Made by a program: the position numbers and the translations under genes | In this document: positions 1 through 7,859 of the stretch, piece after piece | Numbering within the stretch: position 1 is the first letter of the stretch | Layout: every line of letters starts with the position of its first letter | NCBI GenBank assembly: GCA_030604195.1 | Contig: JAUVWI010000005.1 | Coordinates: 19,015-83,014, forward strand | Length of the DNA stretch: 64,000 bases | Direction of reading: 5' to 3' | Source: Spirochaetales bacterium | GTDB taxonomy: Bacteria > Spirochaetota > Spirochaetia > SZUA-6 > DRHE01 | Notes under the pieces: generated by a model | Databases searched by the model: none | Told to the model about the DNA's origin: nothing | Seen by the model: the letters and a program-made list of their open reading frames with translations, nothing else

Positions 1-94
1 TTTTACTTTGTGCCCGTTTTGCATGTCGTGATGGCATTATCTTCCCTTATTATTATTGAAAATTGGACTAGACAATAGCATTAACTCAGGAATA

Positions 95-220
95 ATGTCA
101 ATTCCAGTAGGAATTGATTTAGCATGGTTACTTGAGAGTAATGAGATTGTCAAGCAGTTTACAACAGGGCAATCTCTGGTTAGAATAGAGGGCAAATGGA
201 TAGGGATGATGCTGGTGTAA
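95..220 (+). CDS. Small hypothetical ORF (41 aa), doubtful
   Basis: A 41-codon reading frame starts with ATG and overlaps the start of the next gene by about 25 bases. Its frame stays open upstream to a TGA at position 29-31, so an earlier TTG start at 56 is also possible. The peptide is hydrophobic in the middle (Ile-Asp-Leu-Ala-Trp-Leu-Leu) and resembles nothing I recognise. No clear ribosome binding site precedes it. It may be a real small gene, the tail of a decayed gene, or chance. Confidence 0.2.
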   Translation: MSIPVGIDLAWLLESNEIVKQFTTGQSLVRIEGKWIGMMLV

Positions 221-1173
221 AGCACCGGCTGAAGCGTAAAGACCTGGTAAAGTGCATATTCATTATCTTCTCCGGTGAATATGATAAAAGTGATGCTGAG
301 ACAATCTGGGATATCGAGATACCGGTTGAAACGCTTAGAATCCACCTGAAGGAGAAGTATGGGGTCGATTACACGAGCAACTCCTATATATATTCTCAAC
401 TGAAGCACTATGAAGAGGAAATCGGCCTTACCCTGTTCAGGTTCGAGAAGTGTAAAGGTAATGAACAGAATATAATAGTCTTTTTAAACAATAAGATGAG
501 TGCCTTCTACCAGCACCATCACCTCTATGCAACCCATAAAATCAAGATTGCCAATGGTGTTTACGGGATGATCCAGAATTTCAAAATCGAAACTGGCATC
601 ACCAGGCCGGTTAAAATTCTCTTGGGCTCAGGAACTATTCCCTATCATATCGCGATTATCCTGAGGGACAAATCTTCGGAGGAAAACAGGTATTCAATCT
701 ATACGCACAACCTGGGAATTATAGAGGAGCTGCACGGTCCCGGTGTTAATCACAAATATTTTGACCTGCATATTCCTGCGGGAAAGATTAATTACTGGAT
801 TAATGCCATTATCGGAAACGATAACAACCTCTATAAATCCATAGAGTTTGATTTTATCGTACAATCCACCAAATACATTTACGAAGGTGATGTTTATGTC
901 GATGACCAGGAAGAAAAAGAGCGGAAAGGGATCATATTAAAGGAATGTAAAGGGGCAAAGATCCTCACCCTTATTAAAGATGAGCTTGTCGATCATCCTT
1001 TAAAGGACCTGTCTCCTTTCGGTGCAATAACGGATTATGATTATCTGGTGGTTCCCAGGATGAACTTTAATGTCAAAAAAAAGCGGAAATACGATCTGAT
1101 GTTTGAGCGGTATCAGAATTTACTTGCTCCCGAAATAGTCAGTTGGAACTTCATTATATATAAGGTAATTTAG
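196..1173 (+). CDS. Putative DeoR/SorC-like sugar-sensing regulator (distant)
   Basis: A 325-residue cytosolic protein with no signal peptide or membrane segment. The first ~100 residues are rich in short helices and could form a winged-helix DNA-binding region. The middle carries Lys-Ile-Leu-Leu-Gly-Ser-Gly-Thr (about 147-154) and, ~35 residues later, Tyr-Thr-His-Asn-Leu-Gly-Ile-Ile-Glu-Glu-Leu. This pattern recalls the sugar-phosphate-sensing C-terminal domain of DeoR-family repressors, where GSGT is followed by a (T)N-x-x-I-x-x-x-L motif. The ATG at 196 follows a GAGGG box and is the first start after an in-frame stop. It converges on the GDPD gene and lies next to an ABC importer, so it may regulate that uptake system; that is inference. 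The family call is weak. Confidence 0.4.
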   Translation: MDRDDAGVKHRLKRKDLVKCIFIIFSGEYDKSDAETIWDIEIPVETLRIHLKEKYGVDYTSNSYIYSQLKHYEEEIGLTLFRFEKCKGNEQNIIVFLNNKMSAFYQHHHLYATHKIKIANGVYGMIQNFKIETGITRPVKILLGSGTIPYHIAIILRDKSSEENRYSIYTHNLGIIEELHGPGVNHKYFDLHIPAGKINYWINAIIGNDNNLYKSIEFDFIVQSTKYIYEGDVYVDDQEEKERKGIILKECKGAKILTLIKDELVDHPLKDLSPFGAITDYDYLVVPRMNFNVKKKRKYDLMFERYQNLLAPEIVSWNFIIYKVI

Positions 1174-1194
1174 AAGACTTCATAAAGTTCAAGC

Positions 1195-2073
1195 TTATCG
1201 GGCCTCTAAATAGCTTTTCCAGGAATCCGGGGTATCGCTGCTGATTCGATCGGGCTGCATCTCTAAAATTGGGCTGAATATTTTGCCGTTATTTTTTTCG
1301 GTGAAATTGAGTGTCCAGACGCATACCTCTGTTCCCCTGCTGTGCAGAAATTCGATCCAGTTGAAACCATCGGCGGCTGATTTTTCCAGGAGTGTATAGC
1401 GCAGATACCAAAGATCAGCAACCTGGACCTGTGACCATAGTGAAGCAGCCCGTGCCGTCAAGTATTCATAAGAGCTCTGCCAGTTATAAGATGCAATCGG
1501 GTGATCGTCCTGATAGGTGAAGCGGTTCTGCCGAAAGGGAGGATATGGATCTGCATCTGATCTTCCGACATCAATAAAAAACTGGGGATCGAAACCAAGT
1601 TTAACCTCTCCATCCAATTCATGTAATCTTCTGATAGCCCAATCAGCACAACTGCTTATCCTTACTCTCTTTTTTACAGGAGCTATTATGCGCAGCAGGT
1701 TTATAAGGATTTCATCGGTGAAAGGAACTGAGGCATGGGTTTTCAGGTCGAGTTGAAGTTCTTTGATTAAAAGCTCATTATTGAGCAGCTCAATTAATTG
1801 GGATAGATGAGCAACCCTGGTTTTTCCGTTTCCCTTTTTATTCAGGTAGCATAATTTCTGCTGGTCAGCCCGGGTTAAAAGGAATACCGGCCCGGTGAGG
1901 TTAGTCGTGCTGTCAAGTTTCTCGTTATGGAACAGCAGAAAATCTCCATAGGAGAGGGGTGAGATATCATATTCTATATAGTAGAGCCCTTTTTCAACAC
2001 ATTCCTGCAATCCTGCAAGTGTGTTGGGCAGAGAAGAGAGTTTTGTTCTTGCAGCATGTGAAACGATCTGCAT
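1195..2073 (-). CDS. Glycerophosphodiester phosphodiesterase (GDPD/UgpQ family)
   Basis: A predicted cytosolic metal-dependent phosphodiesterase that would hydrolyse glycerophosphodiesters to glycerol-3-phosphate and an alcohol. The start at 2073 puts the family's first catalytic His immediately after the N-terminus (Gln-Ile-Val-Ser-His-Ala-Ala-Arg). It is followed by Pro-Asn-Thr, then Glu-Tyr-Asp-Ile, then Leu-Phe-His-Asn-Glu-Lys-Leu-Asp-Ser-Thr-Thr, which correspond to the conserved HRG, PENT, ExD and HD-x-x-L-x-x-T motifs. The length (292 aa) is normal to slightly long. An upstream in-frame TTG exists at 2124, but a promoter covers that stretch and a G-rich ribosome site precedes 2073. It diverges from an ABC importer with a UgpC-like ATPase, so the locus may import and degrade phosphodiesters as in the E. 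coli ugp system (inference). Confidence 0.82.
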   Translation of the reverse strand: MQIVSHAARTKLSSLPNTLAGLQECVEKGLYYIEYDISPLSYGDFLLFHNEKLDSTTNLTGPVFLLTRADQQKLCYLNKKGNGKTRVAHLSQLIELLNNELLIKELQLDLKTHASVPFTDEILINLLRIIAPVKKRVRISSCADWAIRRLHELDGEVKLGFDPQFFIDVGRSDADPYPPFRQNRFTYQDDHPIASYNWQSSYEYLTARAASLWSQVQVADLWYLRYTLLEKSAADGFNWIEFLHSRGTEVCVWTLNFTEKNNGKIFSPILEMQPDRISSDTPDSWKSYLEAR

Positions 2074-2094
2074 TTTCCCCCCGGAATGGACAGT

Positions 2095-2124
2095 ACTATA
2101 ATTCCAAATCATTTTAGAGGTCAA
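2095..2124 (-). promoter_or_regulatory. Sigma-70-type promoter of the GDPD gene
   Basis: Read on the minus strand, a TTGACC box (2124-2119) is followed after 18 bases by TATAGT (2100-2095). Transcription would begin about 15-20 bases before the ATG at 2073, leaving room for the G-rich ribosome site. Its position argues against the longer N-terminus starting at 2124. Confidence 0.6.
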
Positions 2125-2263
2125 TTTCTATTTGCTCGAGGTTATTAACAGAGAATCTACTGTCAGGCGAGTCATGTAAATCATATTAAAACTACGTGTG
2201 ATTCCTTTTGCGCTTAATTAGTGAATCTTCCCTAATATTGAGATATTCGTTAACTATTTTTAT

Positions 2264-2292
2264 TTGACGGGAAAAAATCGTTAGTATAGAGT
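2264..2292 (+). promoter_or_regulatory. Sigma-70-type promoter of the ABC importer operon
   Basis: TTGACG (2264-2269) is followed by an overlapping pair of possible -10 boxes: TATAGA with 15-base spacing (2285-2290) or TAGAGT with 17-base spacing (2287-2292). A strong AAGGAGG ribosome site and an ATG follow at 2328. About 190 bases of AT-rich sequence separate it from the divergent GDPD gene and could hold operators, but I see no clear palindrome. Confidence 0.55.
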
Positions 2293-2327
2293 TTTCCTAA
2301 ACCTGAAAAACATTAAGGAGGAATACC

Positions 2328-3707
2328 ATGAAAAAATGGTTGTTTTTGGTAACTCTGCTGATCATTGCCGGTGTTATATTTGCCGGAGGTCAGAAGGAGG
2401 TAGAAAAGGCTCCGGCCGGGGTTGAGCTGGTAACTATCAAGGCCCGCTGCCGTGCCAAACCACCCATGGAGGACTGGCGCGGTAACAACATTCTCATGGC
2501 TGTGCCCGAGGTCAATGCTCTTCTGGAAGCCAAGGGTGATAACCGCCGGTTACAGGCGGAGGTCGTCCAGGACAACATGGGCTGGGGCGACCTTGTCACG
2601 GAGTTCGTTCTGGCTACGGACGCCGGAGAGGCGCCCGACATATGGCTCACAGGCCATGAGTTCATCGGCGCCCAGGCCGAAGGGGGCCGTATCATGCCCC
2701 TGGATGACATGATCGGCGATTACCCCGAGTTTGCCAACCTGATTGACAATCTGTGGGACTGCGTCAAGTACAAGGGCAAGATCTGGGGTATTCCGCAGGA
2801 CGCCGAGGCCCGGCCGATCTACTGGAACAAGCCGCTGCTGAGAAAGCTGGGTTGGTCCGACGTGAAGATCGAAGCCCTGCCTGAGAACATCAGGAAGGGC
2901 GAGTTCACCCTCTACGACATGCTGGACACGGCAAAAGAGGCTGTGGACAAAGGAATCGTTAAGAAGGGCATGGGCTTCTGGCACCGCCCGAAGAACGGCC
3001 CCGACTTCACTGCCTTCTACTACGCGTTCGGCGGGGAGACCATTGATCCAAAGACTGGCAAGATGGTCTTTGACAGAGAGGCCTTTAAGAAATACTACCA
3101 GTTCTTCTGGGATGCCTCTCAAACCTACAAGGTGACGGAGGTCCTGGGCGTGGGCTGGGGTGATACCTGGCATCCAAGTGTCTCCGGAGGCAAGGTCCTG
3201 TTCTTCCTGGGAGGAACCTGGCAGTGGGCTGAGTGGGCCGAGCTCTTCGTCAAGGATCTTGGCGGCGAGGCCTTCCTGTTTGAGAACTTCGGTTTTGGGT
3301 TGGTCCCGGCAGCGGAGAAGGGCGGCAGGCCGAACACCCTGACCCATCCCCTGGCCTATCTTATAAGCTCCCAGTCAAAGAATCCTGACATCGCACTGGC
3401 TCTATTAGCCAAAATCACCACGGATGAGGCCAATACCCGCCATGCGATAAACAGCACCCACCTGGGCATACTCAAGTCCCAGGCGGATTATGAGCCCTAT
3501 AAGAAATCCCGTATCTTAAGCGAGACGCTCTACATGCTGGACTATACCACCTATCTGCCCAACAACCCCAACTGGGGTCCTTACTCGACAATTACATATG
3601 AAGCCCTGGCAGCGGTGGAGGCCGGGGAACTTACCCCTGAAAAGGCTCTTGCATTCGCCGAGGACGGGCTTAAGCGTGAGCTGGGTGATAAAGTGATCAT
3701 CCGATGA
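2328..3707 (+). CDS. ABC transporter extracellular solute-binding protein (family 1, sugar type)
   Basis: A periplasmic binding protein of 459 residues, the usual size for MalE/UgpB-type receptors. It starts with Lys-Lys-Trp, a hydrophobic core to about residue 19 and then Phe-Ala-Gly-Gly-Gln-Lys-Glu. This is a cleavable signal peptide without a lipobox Cys, and a tail common in spirochaete sugar-binding proteins. The C-terminal half is aromatic-rich, as expected for a ligand cleft. It heads an operon with two permeases and, 40 bases further on, an ATPase. The ligand cannot be read from sequence. A maltose/oligosaccharide or glycerol-3-phosphate/phosphodiester substrate is possible, the latter suggested by the divergent GDPD gene. 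GC at third positions is clearly higher than in the genes from 5666 onward. Confidence 0.85.
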   Translation: MKKWLFLVTLLIIAGVIFAGGQKEVEKAPAGVELVTIKARCRAKPPMEDWRGNNILMAVPEVNALLEAKGDNRRLQAEVVQDNMGWGDLVTEFVLATDAGEAPDIWLTGHEFIGAQAEGGRIMPLDDMIGDYPEFANLIDNLWDCVKYKGKIWGIPQDAEARPIYWNKPLLRKLGWSDVKIEALPENIRKGEFTLYDMLDTAKEAVDKGIVKKGMGFWHRPKNGPDFTAFYYAFGGETIDPKTGKMVFDREAFKKYYQFFWDASQTYKVTEVLGVGWGDTWHPSVSGGKVLFFLGGTWQWAEWAELFVKDLGGEAFLFENFGFGLVPAAEKGGRPNTLTHPLAYLISSQSKNPDIALALLAKITTDEANTRHAINSTHLGILKSQADYEPYKKSRILSETLYMLDYTTYLPNNPNWGPYSTITYEALAAVEAGELTPEKALAFAEDGLKRELGDKVIIR

Positions 3708-4723
3708 GAATTGAAAACAAAGTGAAGGGGGGGGCGACTGCCCCCCCCTTCACATATCCGGCAGGGGAGATTCCGACCGCATCGGCTCGCCGCCTTAGGG
3801 GTAACCTGACAGCGTATGGCTTCATGGCCCCTACGGTGCTTATAGTGACACTATTCTTCTTCCTGCCCGTGGTGATGATTTTCTTGCTTAGCTTCACCGG
3901 CCTGGATATGACAAACTTCGGAAAACTGCAATGGTGGCTGCCGAAAAACTGGGATCTTGAGAACTACGTCAAGATCTTTACCAACAAGTTCTTCCCTAAG
4001 ATTTTTGGCAACACGATCATGTACACGGCTGTGACCCTCTGTTTGTTCAACGTAGGAATGGGTTTGGTGGTCGCGCTTCTGACAACCAATATCGACCGGC
4101 GGGCCGGTTTCTTATTCAGGGTGATCTGGCTCCTGCCGCGCATAACCCCTATAGTAGTGTATATCATCATGTGGAAGGCCCTGGCCGGACCCGAGCCCAT
4201 GGGAATCATCAATCGCTACCTACTTACTCCCCTGGGACTAAGTGACGGCGAGTTCCTGATAAACACCTATCCCTGGGTCTTCGTTATCTTAACCAACGGC
4301 TTTGTCGGCGCTTCCTTCGGCATGATAATATTCACCTCGGCTATCGAGTCAATCCCTAAGGATTACATGATGGCTTCCAAAGTAGATGGGGCCTCCACCT
4401 GGCAGACGATTCGTCACGTTACCATCCCCATAATCCGATGGCCCCTCCTATTCGTCACCACCTATCAGACCCTTTCCCTCCTGACCTCTTTTGAATATAT
4501 CATGCTTCTTACCGACGGAGGTCCGAGATTGTACCAGACCGAGGTCTGGGCTCTGACCGCCTACCACAGGGCTCTGACCAGTTATTTCGGCAATACCCAG
4601 TGGGGCTACGGCTCGGCCTGGGCAGTGATCCTGGTAATCATCGGGGTGGTTATGGCCATTATCTACCTGCGCATATTCCGCTTCGGCGCTCTGGTGCAGG
4701 AGCCAAAGATCGAGACTCTTTAG
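3704..4723 (+). CDS. ABC sugar transporter permease (MalF/UgpA type)
   Basis: An inner-membrane channel subunit with about six membrane segments, the first near residues 40-63. The cytoplasmic EAA loop that docks on the ATPase is visible at about 222-245 (Ala-Ser-Lys-Val-Asp-Gly-Ala-Ser-Thr-Trp, then Pro-Ile-Ile). The ATG at 3704 overlaps the stop of the binding-protein gene. The next ~30 codons run through a G8/C8 inverted repeat and encode an unusual Gly/Ala/Pro-rich extension that is not typical of the family, so the real start is uncertain; GTG at 3722 lies at the base of the same hairpin. The high GC at third positions is shared with the two flanking genes. Confidence 0.83.
   Translation: MRIENKVKGGATAPPFTYPAGEIPTASARRLRGNLTAYGFMAPTVLIVTLFFFLPVVMIFLLSFTGLDMTNFGKLQWWLPKNWDLENYVKIFTNKFFPKIFGNTIMYTAVTLCLFNVGMGLVVALLTTNIDRRAGFLFRVIWLLPRITPIVVYIIMWKALAGPEPMGIINRYLLTPLGLSDGEFLINTYPWVFVILTNGFVGASFGMIIFTSAIESIPKDYMMASKVDGASTWQTIRHVTIPIIRWPLLFVTTYQTLSLLTSFEYIMLLTDGGPRLYQTEVWALTAYHRALTSYFGNTQWGYGSAWAVILVIIGVVMAIIYLRIFRFGALVQEPKIETL
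3722..3753 (+). promoter_or_regulatory. Perfect 14-bp inverted repeat with G8/C8 tracts at the binding-protein/permease junction
   Basis: Positions 3722-3735 pair perfectly with 3740-3753 around a GACT loop; each arm contains a run of eight G or C. It begins 14 bases after the binding-protein stop and lies in the first codons of the permease reading frame. No T-tract follows, so it is not an ordinary terminator. In maltose-type operons a hairpin at this junction stabilises the upstream message and lowers permease expression. That role fits here but is inference. Confidence 0.8.
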
Positions 4724-4735
4724 CAGGAGAAAATC

Positions 4736-5626
4736 ATGAACTTGAAACAACGCATTGAGAAGTCCGTCATTTACATCTTTCTTATCCTCTCCGTGACCCC
4801 AATTATCGCCGGTTATTTATGGCTGCTCATAAGCTCCTTCTCCCAAAAGACGGAGGGCCTGCGCTCCCTCGGATGGACTCTTAAAAACTGGAGCTTCCTG
4901 TTGGTGTCGCCCTTCGGCCGTAATTTTGCCAGTATCTGGTGGGTGACGGCTAACACCCTGATGGTTGCCCTGACCATGACCCTCATCGTTGTCCTTGTTT
5001 CTTCCCTGGCCGGCTACGCCCTGTCGCGAATGAAGTTTAGAGGGCGTAAAACCTTCCTCTCCATGACCCTGATCCTTCACGCTTTTCCCAGTGTAACCCT
5101 GCTCATTCCCATCTACTTCGTACTCCGCTGGATTTCGAGGATTCCTCTCATTGGGAAAGGTCTCCCACTCATCGGCGGCTTCGGGTTCAACACACTGGGG
5201 GGGGTGGCCCTGGTTATGGTGGCCTTTCAACTGCCCTTCGGCATCTGGATAATGAAGGGCTTTTTCGACAATATTTCCTGGGACGTGGAAAGGGCCGCTC
5301 TGATCGACGGCGCCTCCCGCTTTCAGGTCTGGCGGCAGATCATGATGCCAAACATTAAGCCTGGCATCGCCTCTCTGGCCATTTTCGCCTTTATTTCCGG
5401 TTGGAACGCCTACCTGATTCCTTTCACCTTTACGATCGGGCGGGCGGGCAAAACGGCTGTACTCTCCGTCTATCTGCAGAACTTCCAGGGCGATACCGCA
5501 ATGACCAACTGGAACATGGTGACTGCCGTCGGTCTGTTCCAACTGCTCCCTGTGATGCTATTCTTCATCTTTACTCAGGAGTATCTGCTAAAGATCTATG
5601 CCGGCGGAGCCAAGGGTGGAGTATAG
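4736..5626 (+). CDS. ABC sugar transporter permease (MalG/UgpE type)
   Basis: The second membrane subunit of the importer, 296 residues with about six membrane spans. The EAA loop is at about 183-209 (Val-Glu-Arg-Ala-Ala-Leu-Ile-Asp-Gly-Ala, then Met-Pro-Asn-Ile). An AGGAG ribosome site sits just before the ATG, and the gene begins 12 bases after the first permease. It would pair with that permease to form the translocation pore. Base composition matches the preceding two genes and differs from the ATPase that follows. Confidence 0.87.
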   Translation: MNLKQRIEKSVIYIFLILSVTPIIAGYLWLLISSFSQKTEGLRSLGWTLKNWSFLLVSPFGRNFASIWWVTANTLMVALTMTLIVVLVSSLAGYALSRMKFRGRKTFLSMTLILHAFPSVTLLIPIYFVLRWISRIPLIGKGLPLIGGFGFNTLGGVALVMVAFQLPFGIWIMKGFFDNISWDVERAALIDGASRFQVWRQIMMPNIKPGIASLAIFAFISGWNAYLIPFTFTIGRAGKTAVLSVYLQNFQGDTAMTNWNMVTAVGLFQLLPVMLFFIFTQEYLLKIYAGGAKGGV

Positions 5627-5665
5627 TTTTTAAATTGAAGTTGAAGAGTCAAAGGAAGCATAAAA

Positions 5666-6745
5666 ATGAAAATTGAACTGAAAAATCTTTCAAAAAAATT
5701 CGGTGCTGTAAGTGCTATAAGCAGGATAAATCTCGATATCAAGGACGGGGAGTTTGTCGCATTGTTAGGACCTTCAGGCTGCGGAAAGACAACAACCCTT
5801 CTATTGGTGGCAGGAATATATAAACCGACTGAAGGCGATATTTTCTTTGACGAAACAAGGGTGAACAGCTTTCCCCCAAAAGACAGGGATATCGGCATGG
5901 TTTTTCAGAGTTATGCTTTATATCCGCACATGACCGTTTTTCAGAACCTCACCTATCCTCTGCGGCTAAAAAAGAGGCCTAAAGAAGAAATGAAACGTGA
6001 GGCGCAGTATGTAGGCGAGATGTTGGGAATTGAGGAATTATTAGAAAGAAAGCCAGGCCAGCTTTCAGGAGGACAGCAGCAGAGGGTTGCTTTAGGGCGA
6101 GCGTTGATTAAAAAACCCAATCTTCTGCTCTTTGATGAGCCGCTTTCCAACCTTGATGCTCGCCTCCGCATCTCCATGAGGGGTGAGATAAAGAAACTCC
6201 AGAAGGACCTGGGAATTACCAGTATCTATGTAACCCATGACCAGATCGAGGCTCTTACCATGGCAGACAGGATAGCGGTAATAAATGGGGGAGTGCTTCA
6301 GGCCTATACCGACCCTGAAGATCTTCATGACAGGCCGAAAACCCTATTTGTTGCTGAGTTCATAGGAAACCCCCCGATGAACCTCTTTGACGTCGAAATC
6401 CAAAGTGAAGGGGGTAATCTCGTTGTAAATCTTGGAGATGGAGTAAAGATTGCAGTTCCTGATTCAAGAAAACCCGAAAAAACTGTTAAGGGTAGAGTGA
6501 GAATGGGGATAAGACCACAGGATATTCATCCGAATGCCAAAGAGGGGATCGAGACGGAAGTCTCTTTAGTTGAGCCCATGGGCAGGGATGACCTCATAGT
6601 GTGCCGGGTAGGGGAAATGGATATTCATTTTCTTGTTGATCCGGTTATGAAGCTGAAGATGGGAGACAGCATAAAACTGAAGTTTAACATGGAAAAAACC
6701 CAATTTTTCGATACAGAAACTAAGCTTTCACTGCTCTGGAATTGA
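5666..6745 (+). CDS. ABC sugar transporter ATPase (UgpC/MalK/MsmX family)
   Basis: The cytosolic ATPase that energises the importer, 359 residues as expected for the CUT1 group. Walker A is at about 35-42 (Gly-Pro-Ser-Gly-Cys-Gly-Lys-Thr), the Q-loop near 81, the signature Leu-Ser-Gly-Gly-Gln at 133-137 and Walker B with Asp-Glu-Pro near 155-159. The last ~120 residues form the TOBE/OB regulatory region typical of MalK and UgpC. It starts 40 bases after the second permease with an AAGGAAG ribosome site. Its codon use is more AT-rich than that of the three upstream genes, so the operon looks compositionally mixed. It may also serve other importers, as MsmX does in Bacillus. Confidence 0.9.
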   Translation: MKIELKNLSKKFGAVSAISRINLDIKDGEFVALLGPSGCGKTTTLLLVAGIYKPTEGDIFFDETRVNSFPPKDRDIGMVFQSYALYPHMTVFQNLTYPLRLKKRPKEEMKREAQYVGEMLGIEELLERKPGQLSGGQQQRVALGRALIKKPNLLLFDEPLSNLDARLRISMRGEIKKLQKDLGITSIYVTHDQIEALTMADRIAVINGGVLQAYTDPEDLHDRPKTLFVAEFIGNPPMNLFDVEIQSEGGNLVVNLGDGVKIAVPDSRKPEKTVKGRVRMGIRPQDIHPNAKEGIETEVSLVEPMGRDDLIVCRVGEMDIHFLVDPVMKLKMGDSIKLKFNMEKTQFFDTETKLSLLWN

Positions 6746-6830
6746 GCTCCACGACCGCCGCCCGGCTCCCTGTCTCGCCAAGGTCCGACTTTCGGAAGGT
6801 ACGTGTATATGCCCCCCTCCTAAAAAAAAG
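6746..6830 (+). other. Intergenic stretch after the ABC operon
   Basis: A GC-rich stretch with short C and G runs follows the ATPase stop. I see no hairpin with a T-tract, so the operon's terminator is not evident. The promoter of the next gene begins at 6831. Confidence 0.5.
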
Positions 6831-6858
6831 TTGTTTTTAAGTTTAATATCCATATAAT
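6831..6858 (+). promoter_or_regulatory. Sigma-70-type promoter of the propeller lipoprotein
   Basis: TTGTTT (6831-6836) and a consensus TATAAT (6853-6858) are separated by 16 bases. The AGAAGGAGA ribosome site and ATG at 6885 follow about 20 bases after the predicted start of transcription. Confidence 0.7.
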
Positions 6859-6884
6859 TATTAAAGTTAGAGAAGGAGATTGAT

Positions 6885-7859
6885 ATGGAAAAAGCAAGGC
6901 AAAGACTGCTCTCGTTTTTTCTTATGCTGACTCTCGCTGCAGCCGGTTGCGTAAAATCTACTGAGGTGCTGTTCGAACCGGGCTGGACCCATTATGAGGA
7001 TATCACCTTAATGAGAGACCTGAGCTTTGACCAGCGTGGTTGCCTCTGGGCTGCGGGATATAAAGGAGTGGTGATGCTCGATCCGAGGACCGGGTCCCTT
7101 GTCCGGTATACAGCGGAGGACGGTTTGCCTCGTACCGATGCCTGGTGTGTAGAGGTAGCTCCGGACGGCCGCATCTGGGTGGGGCTGAGGAGAGCTGGGG
7201 CTTCCAGCTTCGACGGTGAGGAATGGGCCTCCTACGCTGCCGGTGAAGGTCTGGTGAACGATGATATCAGTTCGATCACTGCCTGTTCAGACGGCACGGT
7301 CTGGTTTGGAACCAAAGAGGGAAAAGGGGGCTTAGAGAGATACGATGGCTCCGACTGGAACATATTCACAAAAGAGAATGGGCTTGCAGAAAGGTACGTA
7401 GTTGATATGGCGGAAGCCCCCGATGGAAAGCTCTGGCTTGCCACCTACAGTAAAGGTGTAGGCTGCTTTGACGGAGCTACGTGGAAATTCTATACCCAAG
7501 CCGATGGTTTGGCCAGCGGTTGGATTCAGGCTCTGGATGTGGCATCGGATGGTACAGTATGGGTAGCCACAACGAGCAGCGGTATCTCCCGATTCGATGG
7601 CACGCGCTGGAAGAGCTTTACGGTAAGCGACGGTCTGATAGATAATACCACTTTTGCGATTCGTACGCATACCGACGGCTCGGTCTGGATTGGAACGTCG
7701 AAGGGTGTTTCCCACTTCGATGGAGTAAACTGGATCAGTTACACGACAGCCGACGGCCTTGTAGACAATAATGTGGAGCAAATTTCGATCGCTCCGGACG
7801 GAACGGTATGCTTCGTTACCGGCTTAGGCATCTCGTGCCTGAAGCTTGAAGGAGAATAA
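6885..7859 (+). CDS. Lipoprotein with two-component-regulator-type beta-propeller repeats
   Basis: A 324-residue exported protein. The leader ends in Leu-Ala-Ala-Ala-Gly-Cys, a clear lipobox with Cys at about residue 22, so it should be a lipid-anchored envelope protein. The rest is about six repeats of ~42 residues. Each combines an Asp-Gly-x-Val/Leu-Trp-x-Gly/Ala-Thr blade signature with an Asp-Gly-x-x-Trp, Tyr-Thr and Asp-Gly-Leu segment, the Reg_prop pattern seen in sensor domains of hybrid two-component systems. Here no kinase follows, so it is a free-standing propeller whose binding partner is unknown. It has its own promoter. Confidence 0.8.
   Translation: MEKARQRLLSFFLMLTLAAAGCVKSTEVLFEPGWTHYEDITLMRDLSFDQRGCLWAAGYKGVVMLDPRTGSLVRYTAEDGLPRTDAWCVEVAPDGRIWVGLRRAGASSFDGEEWASYAAGEGLVNDDISSITACSDGTVWFGTKEGKGGLERYDGSDWNIFTKENGLAERYVVDMAEAPDGKLWLATYSKGVGCFDGATWKFYTQADGLASGWIQALDVASDGTVWVATTSSGISRFDGTRWKSFTVSDGLIDNTTFAIRTHTDGSVWIGTSKGVSHFDGVNWISYTTADGLVDNNVEQISIAPDGTVCFVTGLGISCLKLEGE

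Noticed and set aside
2390..3347. Long open frames on the opposite strand and in other frames of the binding-protein and permease genes
   Set aside because: They arise from the high GC at third codon positions of the real genes; they lack ribosome sites and family features.
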